64,000 nucleotides of DNA from Hyperoodon ampullatus (taxonomy: Eukaryota > Chordata > Mammalia > Artiodactyla > Ziphiidae): NCBI GenBank assembly GCA_949752795.1, contig OX457056.1, forward strand, positions 181,932,428-181,996,427, in the 5' to 3' direction. Below the pieces are notes generated by a model. That model did not search any database, was not told the origin of the DNA, and saw nothing but the letters and a program-made list of their open reading frames with translations. A program made the translations under genes and the position numbers. Positions 12,186 to 23,507 of this stretch are shown here, piece after piece. Position 1 is the stretch's first letter; each line of letters starts with the position of its first letter.

Positions 12186-12430
12186 ATTATCTTTATTTTT
12201 TTAATGTATTTTATTAAAGTATAGTTGATTTACAATATTGTGTTCGTTTCAGGTGTTCAGTAAAGTGCTTCAGTTATATATATGTGTGTGTGTTTATATA
12301 CATATTCTTTTTCATATTATTTTCCATTATGGTTTATGACAAGATATTGAATATAGTTCCCTGTGCTATACAGTAGGACCTTGTTGTTTATCCATTAATT
12401 ACCTTTGTTTTTAATATAATTTATTTAATT
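12186..12430 (-). mobile_element. L1 LINE 3' UTR fragment
   Basis: Reverse L1 3' UTR of the artiodactyl/cetacean type: ttaaagtatagttgatttac, gttttcatattattttccattatgg style sequence and ttccctgtgctatacagtagg. Short and 5'-truncated. Confidence 0.8.
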
Positions 12431-12504
12431 GTAGGACTGTATGATTTAATTTCTAATAATGGAAATGTTTAGCAACTGGCTGGTAAGCGTAGCACTAACA
12501 GAAC

Positions 12505-12765
12505 TACCCCTGGGGTTTCTGACTCTATAGGTCTGGAGAAAGAAGGAGAATCTGGGGATTTCTCTGCTGGTCCAGTGGTTAGGACTTGGCACTTTCACTG
12601 CCATGGCCCGGGGTTCAATTCCTGGTTGGGGAACTAAGATCCCACAAGCGGTGCAACGTGGCTGGGAAAAAAAAAAAAAAAAGTGAAACAAAAAAGGAGA
12701 ATCTGCATTTCTAACCAGCTTTCTGATGCTGCTGGCCCCCAGGGATACACTTTGACAACAACTCT
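12505..12765. repeat. MER5-type DNA transposon, split by a SINE
   Basis: Left part ggggtttctgactctataggtctgg and right part gaatctgcatttctaacc...tgatgctgctggcccc are the two halves of one MER5-like element, separated by the SINE at 12555-12693. Confidence 0.7.
12555..12693 (+). repeat. Short tRNA-derived SINE (minimal CHR-like form)
   Basis: A ~120-base head only: tttctctgctggtccagtgg, B-box ggggttcaattcc, ending ggtgcaacgtggctgggaaa and a poly-A run. Flanked by aaggagaatctg at 12543-12554 and 12694-12705. Confidence 0.85.
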
Positions 12766-12829
12766 CTAGGGGCACTTAGAGTAAGTAGCCAAAGGAAGGT
12801 GCCTTTTCCATAAGCTTACTCAGCACATC

Positions 12830-12905
12830 AGTTTCCTCAAGTGTAAAATAAGGATAATAACAGTATCTACCTCATGAGGCTGTTGTGAGGGTTAAAATGA
12901 TGCGA
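12830..12905 (+). repeat. MIR SINE fragment
   Basis: Central forward MIR segment: tttcctcaagtgtaaaataagg, ataacagtatctacctcatg, aggctgttgtgagggttaaaatg. Confidence 0.7.
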
Positions 12906-13794
12906 TATTTTCCTGCTGGCCTTGGAGAGCCAGGTTTTGGTTGAGCTGCTGTGCCTTGGACACATGCAGTTCCGAAGGACAAGGAGTACCTCCAGCCACT
13001 CAGGTCATGCCCTGGACTAGGGGGTCCAGGATTTCCCTGAGGAGCCCAAAGTGAGCGTTAGCACTTTGGAGGGGGTGGCTGGTCTCCTTCCTGCTGGGCC
13101 TGGGAAGGGGCCAGACACACCATTTGCACCTATAACTGCACAGATGGGCAGCTGGGTGCAGAAAGAGATCGTGCAAACTCCAGTCACAGGACAGCTTCCC
13201 ACAAAGGTTAGTCCCCTCTCCCCCTCCCCCTGCTTCTGAGCTTATGTGCATTTGCTCTGTTTTGCTATTTACTCAGCCTGCATATCCAGGTTTGTCCTGA
13301 GAGGCTGCCAATGACTTCATTCATCTCTAGTTTCACACCAGTGCAAGTCCACTGGTGTAAGGGAGTAACGGTCAAAGGATGTGCTATTCTGTCTGTGTGT
13401 AACCGAGATCCACTCCAGGCCTGCTGCTGGCTCACCATAGCTCCCTCCCCAACCCTTATGAATGTACCAGCTTGAGAGGATCCGTGGGTAGCCAGTGGAG
13501 GCCCCAGACAAAAGCTCCAGAAACTCCTTCTCTCAGAGAGCAACTTTGGGAGAGAGTATATTTCTTATATTAGTGTCAGCTTAGATGGTTTATTCAAAAT
13601 CCATCATTTCTACAGCATAATAAATACAAACTCCAGGAACACTGCAGGTGGAGGGGAAGCAGCCCAGTGATCAGCCTTGCTCCCTCTCATTTGTCTAAAC
13701 CCAGCAATGGGGCACCTAGGATGTGGTACAACCTTCAGGGACTGGTGAAGATGCTCAGAATTCAGAAAGCTTCCTATGTCAGATTCTGAATGTC
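12906..13794. other. Intron sequence, nothing recognised
   Basis: Unique-looking, no repeat or exon supported. Confidence 0.5.
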
Positions 13795-13980
13795 TTAGTT
13801 ATCTATTGCAACATAACAAATTACCCTAAATCTTGGTAGCTAAAAACAACAATAAACCTTTATTCCCTTACAGGGTTTCTGTAGACCAGGAAATTTGGAA
13901 TGGCTTAGCTGGGTGTTTCTAGCTTGGGGTCTTTTATGAAATGATAGTCAAGACATTGGGTGGAACTACAGACATCTGAA
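13795..13980. repeat. Old mammalian interspersed repeat, family not named
   Basis: Phrases such as gttatctattgcaacataac, aaattaccctaaatcttgg and tggcttagctgggtgtttct recur widely in mammals. It abuts the L1 cluster that follows. Confidence 0.5.
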
Positions 13981-14562
13981 AATCTGACTGAGGCCAGAGG
14001 ATATGGTGACTCCCTCAATGGAGGATGTAAAAAAAAAGTCTCAAATCTACATTCTAGAGATGAAAAGTACAATGTGCAAATAAAAAATACAATGAATGGG
14101 ATTAACAGCAGATTCAATGTTGCAGATGAAAAGACTAGAGAACTTGAAAATATAGCCATAGAAACTACTCAAAATGAAACAAAGAGAAAAGAGAAGTAAA
14201 AAGAATGAACAGAGCATCAGTGAGATGTGGGATAACTTCAAGCAGTGTAATTTACATGTAATTCGAGTCTCTGGAAAAGGAGGGGGGAACTGAAAAATAT
14301 TTGTGAAGAAATTATAGCTGAAACTTTTCCAGATTTATGAACAGTATAAACCCACAGATCCAAGAAGTGCAATGAGCCCCAAGCATAAGAAACACAAAGA
14401 AAAGTAAGTATATGAAGGCATAATCAAATGGCTCAAACCTAGTCATGAAAAGAAACTCTTAAAAGCAGCCAGAGGTAAATGCTACAATATATACAGAGGA
14501 GCAAATGTGAGGATGACAGCAAATTTCTTATCAGAAACAGTGTAAGTTAAGAAATCAGTGGA

Positions 14563-15161
14563 TAAAGAAGATGTGGCACATATACACAATGGAATATTAC
14601 TCAGCCATAAAAAGAAACGAAACTGAGCTATTTGTAATGAGGTGGATGGACCTAGAGTCTGTAATACAGAGTGAAGTAAGTCAGAAAGAGAAAGACAAAT
14701 ACCGTATGCTAACACATATATATGGAATTTAAGAAAAAAAAAAATGTCTGGAAGAACCTAGGGGTAAGACAGGAATAAAGACACAGACCTACTAGAGAAT
14801 GGACTTGAGGATATGGGGAGGGGGAAGGGTAAGCTGTGACAAAGCAAACGAGAGGCATGGACATATATACACTACCAAACGTAAGGTAGATAGCTAGTGC
14901 GAAGCAGCCGCATAGCACAGGGAGATCAGCTCGGTGCTTTGTGACCGCCTGGAGGGGTGGGATAGGGAGGGTGGGAGGGAGACGCAAGAGGGAGGGGATA
15001 TGGGAACATAGGTATATGTATAATGGATTCACTTTGTTATAAAGCAGAAACTAACACACCATTGTTAAGCAATTATACTCCCATAAAGATGGAAAAAAAA
15101 ATAAAAAAATTAAAAAATGAAATAAAGAGGCCTGAGGCACTTTCTCAGAAAAAAAAAAAAA
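14563..15161 (+). mobile_element. Younger L1 3' end nested in the old L1
   Basis: End of ORF2 (ttactcagccataaaaagaaac, gaggtggatggacctagag) plus 3' UTR with a G-rich stretch and a poly-A tail. Perfect 14-bp duplication aagaaatcagtgga at 14549-14562 and 15162-15175; the interrupted host L1 resumes immediately after it. Confidence 0.95.
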
Positions 15162-16320
15162 AAGAAATCAGTGGAACAACATCTTAAATGGTATTGAAAG
15201 GAAAATCTGTCAACCTCATATTCTGAATCCAGTAAAAGTATCCCTCAAAAATAAAGGCTAAGTAAAGACCTTTTAAGATACACAAAACAAATAGGAAATA
15301 ATGCATCATTAGCAGACTCATACTATAAGAATTGTTAAAGACAATTAGGCAGAAAGAAAATGATATTAGACAGAAAAAAGGAAAGGAATGAAGATTAATG
15401 GAGCAATAGGAAGTAGACGATTAAAGTAAAAAAAAAAGTTCATTATCTATTTATCAATAATTGAGAAAACAAGTAGACAAAAAAATCAGTAAGGATATAA
15501 ATGACCTGAATAAACACTATCAACCAATTTGACCTAATTGCTGCCTTCCTCAACAGTAGAATACACGTGTTTTCAAATGTCCATGAAACTTTTACTAAGA
15601 TGGCCATAAACAAGTCTTAAAAAATGGAAAAAAATTCAAATACAACATATGTTCTCTGACCACAATGGAATTAAGTTAGAAATCAATAACAGAAAAATTT
15701 CTGGAAAATCCCCAAATATTTGGAAACCAATTAATGCATTTCTAAATAACCCATACATCAAAGAAAAAAATCAAAAAGGAAAATTAGAAAGTGCTTTGAA
15801 CTGGATAAAAATGAAAACACAACATATAAAATTTTGTTACATGCCTCTAGAGTAGTAGTAAATTATAGCACTAAATGTTGATATCAGAAAAGAAAGGCGT
15901 CAATCAATGACCTCAGCTTCTACCTTAAGAAATGACACAAAGAAGAGCAAATTAAACCCAATGTAAAAAAATGAAAAAATAAAGATCAGAGTGGCTATAA
16001 ATAAAATGAAAAATAAAAAAATAATAAAGCCAATGAAACTAAAAGCTAGTTCTTTGAGAAGATCAATAAAATTGATAAGTCTCTAGCAAGACTAATCAGG
16101 AAAAAGAGAGAAGATAAATTGTCAATATCTGGAATTAGAGAGATGACCTCACTACAGATTCTTCAGATATTAAAAACATAATAAGGTAATGTTAAGAAAA
16201 ACATTATGTTAATAAATTTGGAAATTTAGATGAAGTGGATAAAAGAAGACACAAACTACCGAAGCTCAGTCAAGAAGAAATAGTTAAATAGCCCTATATC
16301 TAGTAGAGAAATGGAATTTG

Positions 16321-16602
16321 GGGGCTTCCCTGGTGGCACAGTGGTTGAAAATCTGCCTGCTAATGCAGGGGACATGGGTTCGAGCCCTGGTCTGGGAGGA
16401 TCCCACATGCCACAGAGCAACTGGGCCCATGAGCCACAACTACTGAGCCTGCGCATCTGGAGCCTGTGCTCCGCAACAAGAGAGGCCATGACAGTGAGAG
16501 GCCCGCGCACCGCGATGAAGAGTGGCCCCGGCTTGCCACAGCTGGAGAAAGCCCTGGCACAGAAACGAAGACCAAACACAGCAAAAATAAATATAAATAA
16601 AA
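16321..16602 (+). repeat. CHR-type SINE, long form, nested in the old L1
   Basis: Complete head with B-box gggttcgagccctgg, long body and (aaat)n tail. Perfect duplication agaaatggaatttg at 16307-16320 and 16603-16616. Confidence 0.95.
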
Positions 16603-17862
16603 AGAAATGGAATTTGTAGCTAAAAACCTTCCCACAAGGAAAACTCCAAACTCAGATGATTTCACTGGTGAATTCTACCAAATATTTAAGGAAGAAATAA
16701 CACCAATACTACACAAACTCTTTTTGAAAACTGAAAAAAAGGCATGGTTTACGGTGCATTTTATGAGGCCAACATTACTGTGATATAGAACAGCCGAAGA
16801 CATTATAAGAAAAGGACACTGTAAACCAATATCGCTCAGGAACAAAAATTCTCAACAAAATTTTAGCAAATCAAATTCAACAATATATAGAAAGGAAAAT
16901 AATGACCAACTGGGGTTTATCCCAAGTATGCAAAGTTGGTTTAACAAACCAAAGTCAATCAATGTAATTAACCATATTTATAAACTAGAAAAGAGAAAAG
17001 ATAGATGCAAAAAAAAAAAAAAGCATTTGACAAAATTCAACATCCATTCCTGATAAAAATTCTCAACTAACTAGAATAAAAGAGAACCTCCTCAACCTGA
17101 TAAAGGGTATCTCTGAAAAACGGAAAGCTAATATCATACTAAAAGCTTTTCCCCTAAGACCAAGATCAAGACAATGATGTTTATTCTTATTATTTCTATT
17201 AAATATTGTAGGAGTCCTAGCTGTTGTTATAAGGTGAGAAAAAGAAATAAAATTTGTCCAAATTGGAAAGGAAGAAGTGAAAGTGTTTCCACAAGCAACA
17301 TAATTGTCTATGTAGAAAATCTGATGAAACTTTACAAAAAAAAAAGCTACTAGAATCAATAAATGATTTTGGCAAGGTTTCGGGATACAAGACAAATGCA
17401 CAAAATTATGTAGTATCTCTCTCTATTAGCAATGAACAATTGGAAATTGAAAATCAAAACCATTTTACTTGTACCCCAAAATATGAAATATTTGGGGATA
17501 AATATGATGAAAGATCTTCAAGATCTGTGCACCAAGAACTATAAATCATTGCTGGGAGAATTGAAAGAAGATATAACCAACTGAAGAGATATACTGTGTT
17601 CACTGGCCAGAGGACTTACTATTGTTAAGATGTCAATTCTCCCCAAATTGGCCTAAAGATTCAAAGCAATCCCAATCAGAATCCCAGCAGTGTTTTATAG
17701 AACGTGACCAGCTGATTCTAAAATTCATATAGAAATATAAAGGACCTACAACAGTCAGACAACTTTGAAACAGAATAACAAAGTTGGAGATCTAATACTT
17801 CTGGATTTCAGGACTTATTATAAAGCTATAGTAATCAAAACATTGTAATATTGGCATTAAGC

Positions 17863-18225
17863 CTGAAATGGGCCTTACCAGGCTACAGCCTTCTGGAGGC
17901 TCCAGGGGAGGATCTTGTTTCCCTGCTTTTTGCAGCTTCTAGGGGGTGCCTGCATTCTTTGGCTCTTGGCCCCTTCCTCTATCTTCCCAGCAGCAATGAA
18001 TCTTGAAATTGCTCTCAGACTCTGACCTCCTTCCTCTCCTGTCTCCTTTTCCACTATAAAAGACCCTTGTGATTACCCTGGATCCACATGGGTAATCCAG
18101 GATAAATTTTTATGTTAAGGTCAGCTGATTAGCAACCTTGATCCCATCTTCAACCTTAATTCCTCCTTGCCACATAACATTCACATCTTTGGGGAGACAT
18201 TATTCTGCCTACCTCAGGATATTTG
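17863..18225. repeat. Old mammalian interspersed repeat, family not named
   Basis: Contains tctggaggctccaggggagg, ttggctcttggccccttcctc, agacccttgtgattaccctgg and aaggtcagctgattagcaacc in the order usual for an abundant old mammalian element. Probably related to the fragments at 7868 and 13795. Confidence 0.5.
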
Positions 18226-18229
18226 GAAA

Positions 18230-18462
18230 AATGTGGGTATGTGACTCTACTTCTTCAAATGTAAATTTCATGAAATCTCAATATAGACCAAGTATTTCTG
18301 ATGAAAGCTTAGTGTCCAAATTGAGATATGCTCTAAGTGGATTCCAAAGACATCATGTAAAAAAAGAATGTAAAATATCTCATTAATAATTTTATGTTGC
18401 TTACATAGTGAAATGATAATTTTTGGATATGTTGGGTTAAGTAAAATGTATTATGAAAATAA
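18230..18462 (-). repeat. Old DNA-transposon-like repeat
   Basis: ggatatgttgggttaagtaaaatg and the flanking AT-rich sequence are the reverse complement of the element recognised at 59845-60130, so the two are the same family. Class inferred only. Confidence 0.45.
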
Positions 18463-18572
18463 AAGACAAAGAACCCAGTACAAAAATGGGTAAAGGGTAT
18501 TGATAAGAAATTAATAGAAGAAATACACATGGTCAATAAACATCATAAGATTCTTAATTTAAAATGACTACT

Positions 18573-19011
18573 GGGGAGGGGGGACAAATGAAGAGTATGG
18601 AATTAACAGATACACAGTACTATACATAAAATAGATAATAGATTAATTAATAGATACACAGTACTATACGTCAAATAGATAATAGAGTAATCAACAGATA
18701 CACAGTACTATACGTCAAATAGATAATAGAGTAATCAACAGATACACAGTACTATACGTCAAATAGATAATAGAGTAATCAACAGATACACAGTACTATA
18801 CGTCAAATAGATAATAGAGTAATCAACAGATACACAGTACTATACGTCAAATAGATAAGCAACAAGGATTTATTGTTTAGCACAGGGAATTATATTCAAT
18901 ATCTCCATAATGGAATATAATCTATAAAAAAAAACTGAATCACTTGCTGTACACCTGAAACTAATTCAATATATTATAAATCAACTATATGTCAATAAAA
19001 AGTAATAAAAT
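18573..19011 (+). mobile_element. L1 3' UTR insertion containing a minisatellite
   Basis: L1 3' UTR (gcaacaaggatttattgttt, tagcacagggaattatattc, cttgctgtacacctgaaac, caactatatgtcaataaaaag). Flanked by near-identical aaaatgactact (18561-18572) and aaaatgactgct (19012-19023). Confidence 0.85.
18608..18863 (+). repeat. 44-bp tandem repeat, about six copies
   Basis: Units begin agatacacagtactatac at 18608, 18652, 18696, 18740, 18784 and 18828, exactly 44 bases apart. Units two to five are identical; the first is divergent and the last is partial, merging into the L1 3' UTR (ggcaacaagg region). The unit is itself L1 3' UTR sequence. Confidence 0.95.
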
Positions 19012-19380
19012 AAAATGACTGCTAATATCTAATATTGGGGAAAGCAAGAGAAATGGGCATTCTCAGACATTTTTGATGGGAGAGTAATTTGATAAAGTCT
19101 TTTTGAAAGCAATTTTGTAATGTCTAAGATAATTTGAAAATGAAATATCCTTTAACCTAGTACTGAATTTTGAGAATTTGTTCCAAGGAAAGACAAACAC
19201 ACAAGGATGTATGTATAACGATGCTCACTGTAGCATTTTCCTTACCACAAAAAGTGGAAACAACTTACTTGTCCATCAATGGGGGAGTGGTTAAATAATT
19301 CTGGTATAGCCATATCAGAATGAGGTAAATAAAAAAGGCTTCTAAGCAAAATTGTTAAATTAAAAAAAATAAGTGCTAGA

Positions 19381-22300
19381 AAAATAATTCAGTACTTTCC
19401 CATCTCAATTTCTGTTTCTGCCCTCTCTCAAGAACCCACGAGTAACATGTAAATATACAGAAATGGCACAGAAAACTCACACTTTGGGAGGGAGTGCTGG
19501 GAATGGTGAGGGAGCTTTTATGTTTTGCCCTGTAATGTTTGCATCAAAACAAGAAAATTTAACGTAAAAGTACAGAAGAAAAAATAAAAGAGTAGTCAGA
19601 TAATTCATGGGGTGCAGTCCATGTCTGAGTAATGGGCTGTTGTCATCTTTCCACTGTCACTCCCTGGCTGAATGCTCCCCCATGTAATGTGTCAAGGGCC
19701 AGGCCAGCCTGCCCAGCTTCTCTGCAGCCTGGAACGTCCATCTATTATTCCCAGGCAAAGGACAGTGATTTCCCCTCCCTCTCCTTTCTGCAAACATCTG
19801 GATTGGCAGGCCTCTCAACTTCCCTTGGACTAAAATCTAGTGACAATTCCTCTCCAAGTCCTCTAACCAGAGCACACAAGCCCCTGCCCACCCCAGGAGG
19901 CTGCCATAGCTTGTTTGGCAAAGAATGATCTCTCTTGGGAACAGTTCCCAGGGCACCGGATCGTCTGGGGGCCTCAGCTCGGTCCAGGGGAATGAATGAG
20001 AGTAACAACAGCAACAATGACAAAGATTTCTTTTCACCTGTCTCTATTCAGTTGTCTCATGCCCAGAGCTTACCCTAGTCATGAAAAGATAAACATCAAT
20101 TACACTTTAAATCTGAGATGATGTGGGACAGTTATGGACACCTCACAGGTGTTAGCTTCAGACAGATCTGGTTTCATCCTGACACTACTGCTTATTGACA
20201 GTAAGTGCTTGGATGGGTTCACTTCTCCTAGCGTCAGTTTCCCTCTCTGTTCAATGGGGTTCTCTGGGAACCAAATGGGATAGAGTGAGCAGAGGGCCTG
20301 GAATGGAGCTGGGCTGTAGCAGATACCGAAGAAGGCAGCATGGTGGAGGCGTCACTAGTGAAAGCTTACAACTATGGCTCAGACTGGGCCTCCAATGCCT
20401 GTGCAACAAGGCGAGCTTCAACTTCCTCCTCTATAATGTGATGTGTTTTGAGGCTTTCGTGATCCAATGCCTCCACAGCACCAGGTTGGGTGCCTGGCGA
20501 GAGTAGTGCTATTGTTGTGATTTGTGAGTTATTACATAGCCAAGGAATAGAGTCTGCTTATAACCATTTTACAGGAGTTGGAATACATATAAACAGTTAA
20601 AAATAATTATAGGGGTTTGTAATTATTGTGACATTGACACTTAATGTGGGACTCAAGCAGGTCCAGGGCTGATGCATGGTTTTATTACCTGTACAATGAG
20701 CTCATTAACCTCTGTTCTTTTTTCCTCACTGGGCTGCCTGAGCTGGTGCTTTGTAAAGCGCTAAAGGCTGAATGAATATGAGTACTTGTCATAATTATTA
20801 TTTTAAAACCATTTTGGCCGCTATACCTGTTCATTTGGTTTGTCTCTAGGAACAATCCCTCCTCCAATAACACCATCACTTGTGCCACAAAATAAGGTAT
20901 GGTGTAGATCCAGGAGTCCCAGGATGGTGAAGGACTGGGCTCCTCCTTCATAGTTTGCGGTGACAATCCTGGTGGGACCTCCTGCAGGGGCCAGGGTGTC
21001 TGTCCTTCTACCACTGGTCTGGGTTTTGGGCTTCCTGATCGTTCTGTGAACTTCACACTCTAATCCAGCTCTCTCTCCTACCTGATCAAAGCTGGCTCTC
21101 CGGGAAGTCTTCATTTTTCATCTTGTCTAGAGGGAGACTGTCTGAAGAACCAACTTCTGAAATGCTTCTTAACAAGTGACATGATAAGATTTTCCACTGG
21201 CAGCATCTTGGAAAATTGCACACATTTTAAAAAGCAATCACTCAGGGTTCTTTATCTCCTATTATTCTGATTGTGGCCTCAGATCAATTTTAAAAAGCTT
21301 TAGCCTCTGACACCCAACCAAGAACTGAATCACTCCAAATTTTAAATAACGCAGATCAGAATGAAGTTCAGTGCCAAGCTGGGAAACATCCTCCTCCTTC
21401 CTTATCATACAAGCCTTTAACCATGGTCCATTACTGTCCAAAATGTAGATATTTTAAAAGGCAACCTAAAAGTTGGAGACAAATTGCTTCTTGGTTGGGA
21501 CACCTTCCCTCCCTAAGGAGTGGAGATGAGTCACTACTCTGGCCTCATTCTTTGCTCAGGACTTCATCCTGAAGATTCTCCCAACCGATTCCAGCCTGAG
21601 GCTGCCTCCTGTGCACTCCAAAGCACTTGGTGTGCTCCACCCGTCTCCGCACCCCGCTTCACCACCATGTCGGGGCTACACCTGGTCTCCCGACAGAATC
21701 TGTCAGCCCATGAGGGGTGCCCCTCGGGGCAGAGTGTTGGAGGGACAGCACTGTGCTTGGCAGAAAGCAGGGGCTTTGGGGTCTGAGCACCAGCTCCCTG
21801 CACCTTCCTGAACCACCCCAGATGGCCACAGGCCCTGAAGCCCTCACTGGGAAGGCCACCCAGCCTAGGGCCTGAGCCCACACAAGTCTAGCTGGGATCA
21901 AGGGTGAGCCTGGGACCCAGGGCCTGGGGCAGACTTGCGGCACTAAGCCTGGGGTCTGGGCAGAGCCCTCAGCAACCCTCCAGCCTCAGCCTTAACAGTC
22001 TCTCCCAACCTTAGAGGGAACGTCCTCTCCATGGGGGGTGGGTCTTCCTTCAGTGGTCCTGGTTTTCCCTGCAGTTAGTTCTGTGCCACTCCAGGACTCT
22101 GATCTAGGCTCTGCCCCAAATCATGAACGCCTGACTCTCCCTGAGTGATTCCTGAGCCTCCCAGAGGCTATAGGATTGAAGCTGTGCCCATGGTCCCAGT
22201 ACTGTGAAACCTTGGGCTCCACCCAGGCAAGGGGTCCCAATACGGTCACCCCCCAGGCCCTTGTCATTAATGCCTGTGATCATGTTCATGAGAAAAAGAT

Positions 22301-22730
22301 GCATGCCATGTTACAAAGTGTCTGTGTGAAGCCAGCGCTCACTAGATTTAGTGTCCTAGCCTCTCTGTGTCACTGTGATGGGCCCAGTGCTGGGGTGCCA
22401 AGCAGCTTTCTAGGGACACAGAGGAACGAATACTTGTGACCAGTGGACCAGAATGCTTACAAGGGGGGCTTTCTGAACACTCTAGTGGTGACAGGGCTCT
22501 GGCCACTGGGACTAGGCGGTATGACTTCATCTACTCCTGGGCCTGGGCCTTTAGAAATGTAACCTCCATCCTTCTCTCCTCCCTCCCTCACTGTGTCAAC
22601 CTTAGAGGGCACAGAAACAGATGAAGCTGCCACCTTATCCACAGCAGACTTGCCATAGCAAGAGGTAAACTGTTATTTTGTTTAGGTGCTGGGATTTCAG
22701 GAATATTTAGCATTGTTTATTTTAACTACT
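19381..22730. other. Intron sequence, mostly unique; MIR-like piece at 20150-20330
   Basis: 20150-20330 resembles a forward MIR (gttagcttcagacagatctgg, gcgtcagtttccctctctgttc). The rest, including the GC-rich 21600-22030, shows overlapping short frames but no splice-bounded exon and no recognised repeat. Confidence 0.5.
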
Positions 22731-22743
22731 TAGATGTCATTTT

Positions 22744-23066
22744 ATTTTTTTAATAAATTTATTTATTTTTATTTATTTATTTTTGGCTGTGTTGGGTCTG
22801 TTGCTGCGCATGGGCTTTCTCTAGTTGCAGTGAGCAGGGGCTACTCTTCGTTGCGGAACGTGGGCTTCTCATTGTGGTGGCTTCTCTTGTTGCGGAGCAC
22901 GGGCTCTAGGCACGCAGGCTTCAGTAGTTGTGGTGTGTGGGCTCAGTACTTGTGGCGCATGGGCCCAGTTGCTCCGCGGCATGGGGATCTTCCCGGACCA
23001 GGGCTTGAACCCTTGTCCCCTGCACTGGCAGGCAGATTCTTAACCACTGCGCCACCAGGGAAGCCC
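22744..23066 (-). repeat. CHR-type SINE, long form
   Basis: Reverse orientation (T-rich tail first, ending ccaccagggaagcc). Long body present. Near-perfect duplication tagatgt(c/t)atttt at 22731-22743 and 23067-23079. Sense relative to ARHGAP22. Confidence 0.95.
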
Positions 23067-23155
23067 TAGATGTTATTTTGAGTAAACACATTTCAGATAA
23101 TTTTGTCCCAGACTGTTCACCTGGCCCAATAAAAAAGTTTTAAAATCATAGTACT

Positions 23156-23492
23156 GGGACTTCCCTGGTGGCACAGCGGTTAAGAATCCACCTGCCAATG
23201 CAGGGAACACAGGTTCAAGCCCTGGTCCAGGAAGATCCCACATGCCGCGGAGCAACAAAGCCCATGCACCACAACTACTGAGCCTGCGCTCTAGAGCCTG
23301 CAACCCACAACTACTGAAGCCTAAGCGCCTAGATCCCACGCTTGTAACAAGAGAAGCCACCTCAGTGAGAAACCCCTGCACCGCAATGAAGAGTAGCCCC
23401 CACTCGCCGCAACTAGAGAAAGCCCGTGCGCAGTAACGAAGACCTAACGCACCAAAAATAAATAAATAAATAAATAAATTTAAAAAAATAAA
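23156..23492 (+). repeat. CHR-type SINE, long form
   Basis: Starts gggacttccctggtggcac, has an extended middle (cacaactactgaagcctaag) and an (aaat)n tail. Perfect 15-bp duplication taaaatcatagtact at 23141-23155 and 23493-23507. Confidence 0.95.
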
Positions 23493-23507
23493 TAAAATCA
23501 TAGTACT

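Larger units (their letters stand above)
14010..17862 (+). mobile_element. Old, decayed L1 LINE (ORF1 end and ORF2), carrying nested insertions
   Basis: A-rich forward L1. 14020-14548 matches the end of ORF1 (aactcttaaaagcagccagagg, ttatcagaaacagtgtaag) and 15176-17862 matches ORF2, ending near ggcatta in a reverse-transcriptase-downstream segment. The reading frame is broken throughout by stops and indels, and the 3' end is missing. It is interrupted by the L1 at 14563-15161 and the SINE at 16321-16602. Confidence 0.8.
18465..19380 (+). mobile_element. Old L1 LINE ORF2 fragments, split by a later L1 tail
   Basis: 18465-18560 (acccagtacaaaaatgggtaaagg, acacatggtcaataaacatc) and 19024-19340 (gtagcattttccttaccac, acttgtccatcaatggggg) are consecutive parts of ORF2 in forward orientation, separated by the insertion at 18573-19011. 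Confidence 0.7.

Noticed and set aside
18608..18863. Regularly spaced repeats resembling a CRISPR array
   Set aside because: The whole 44-bp unit repeats with no unique spacers, lies in an L1 3' UTR, and the DNA is eukaryotic.
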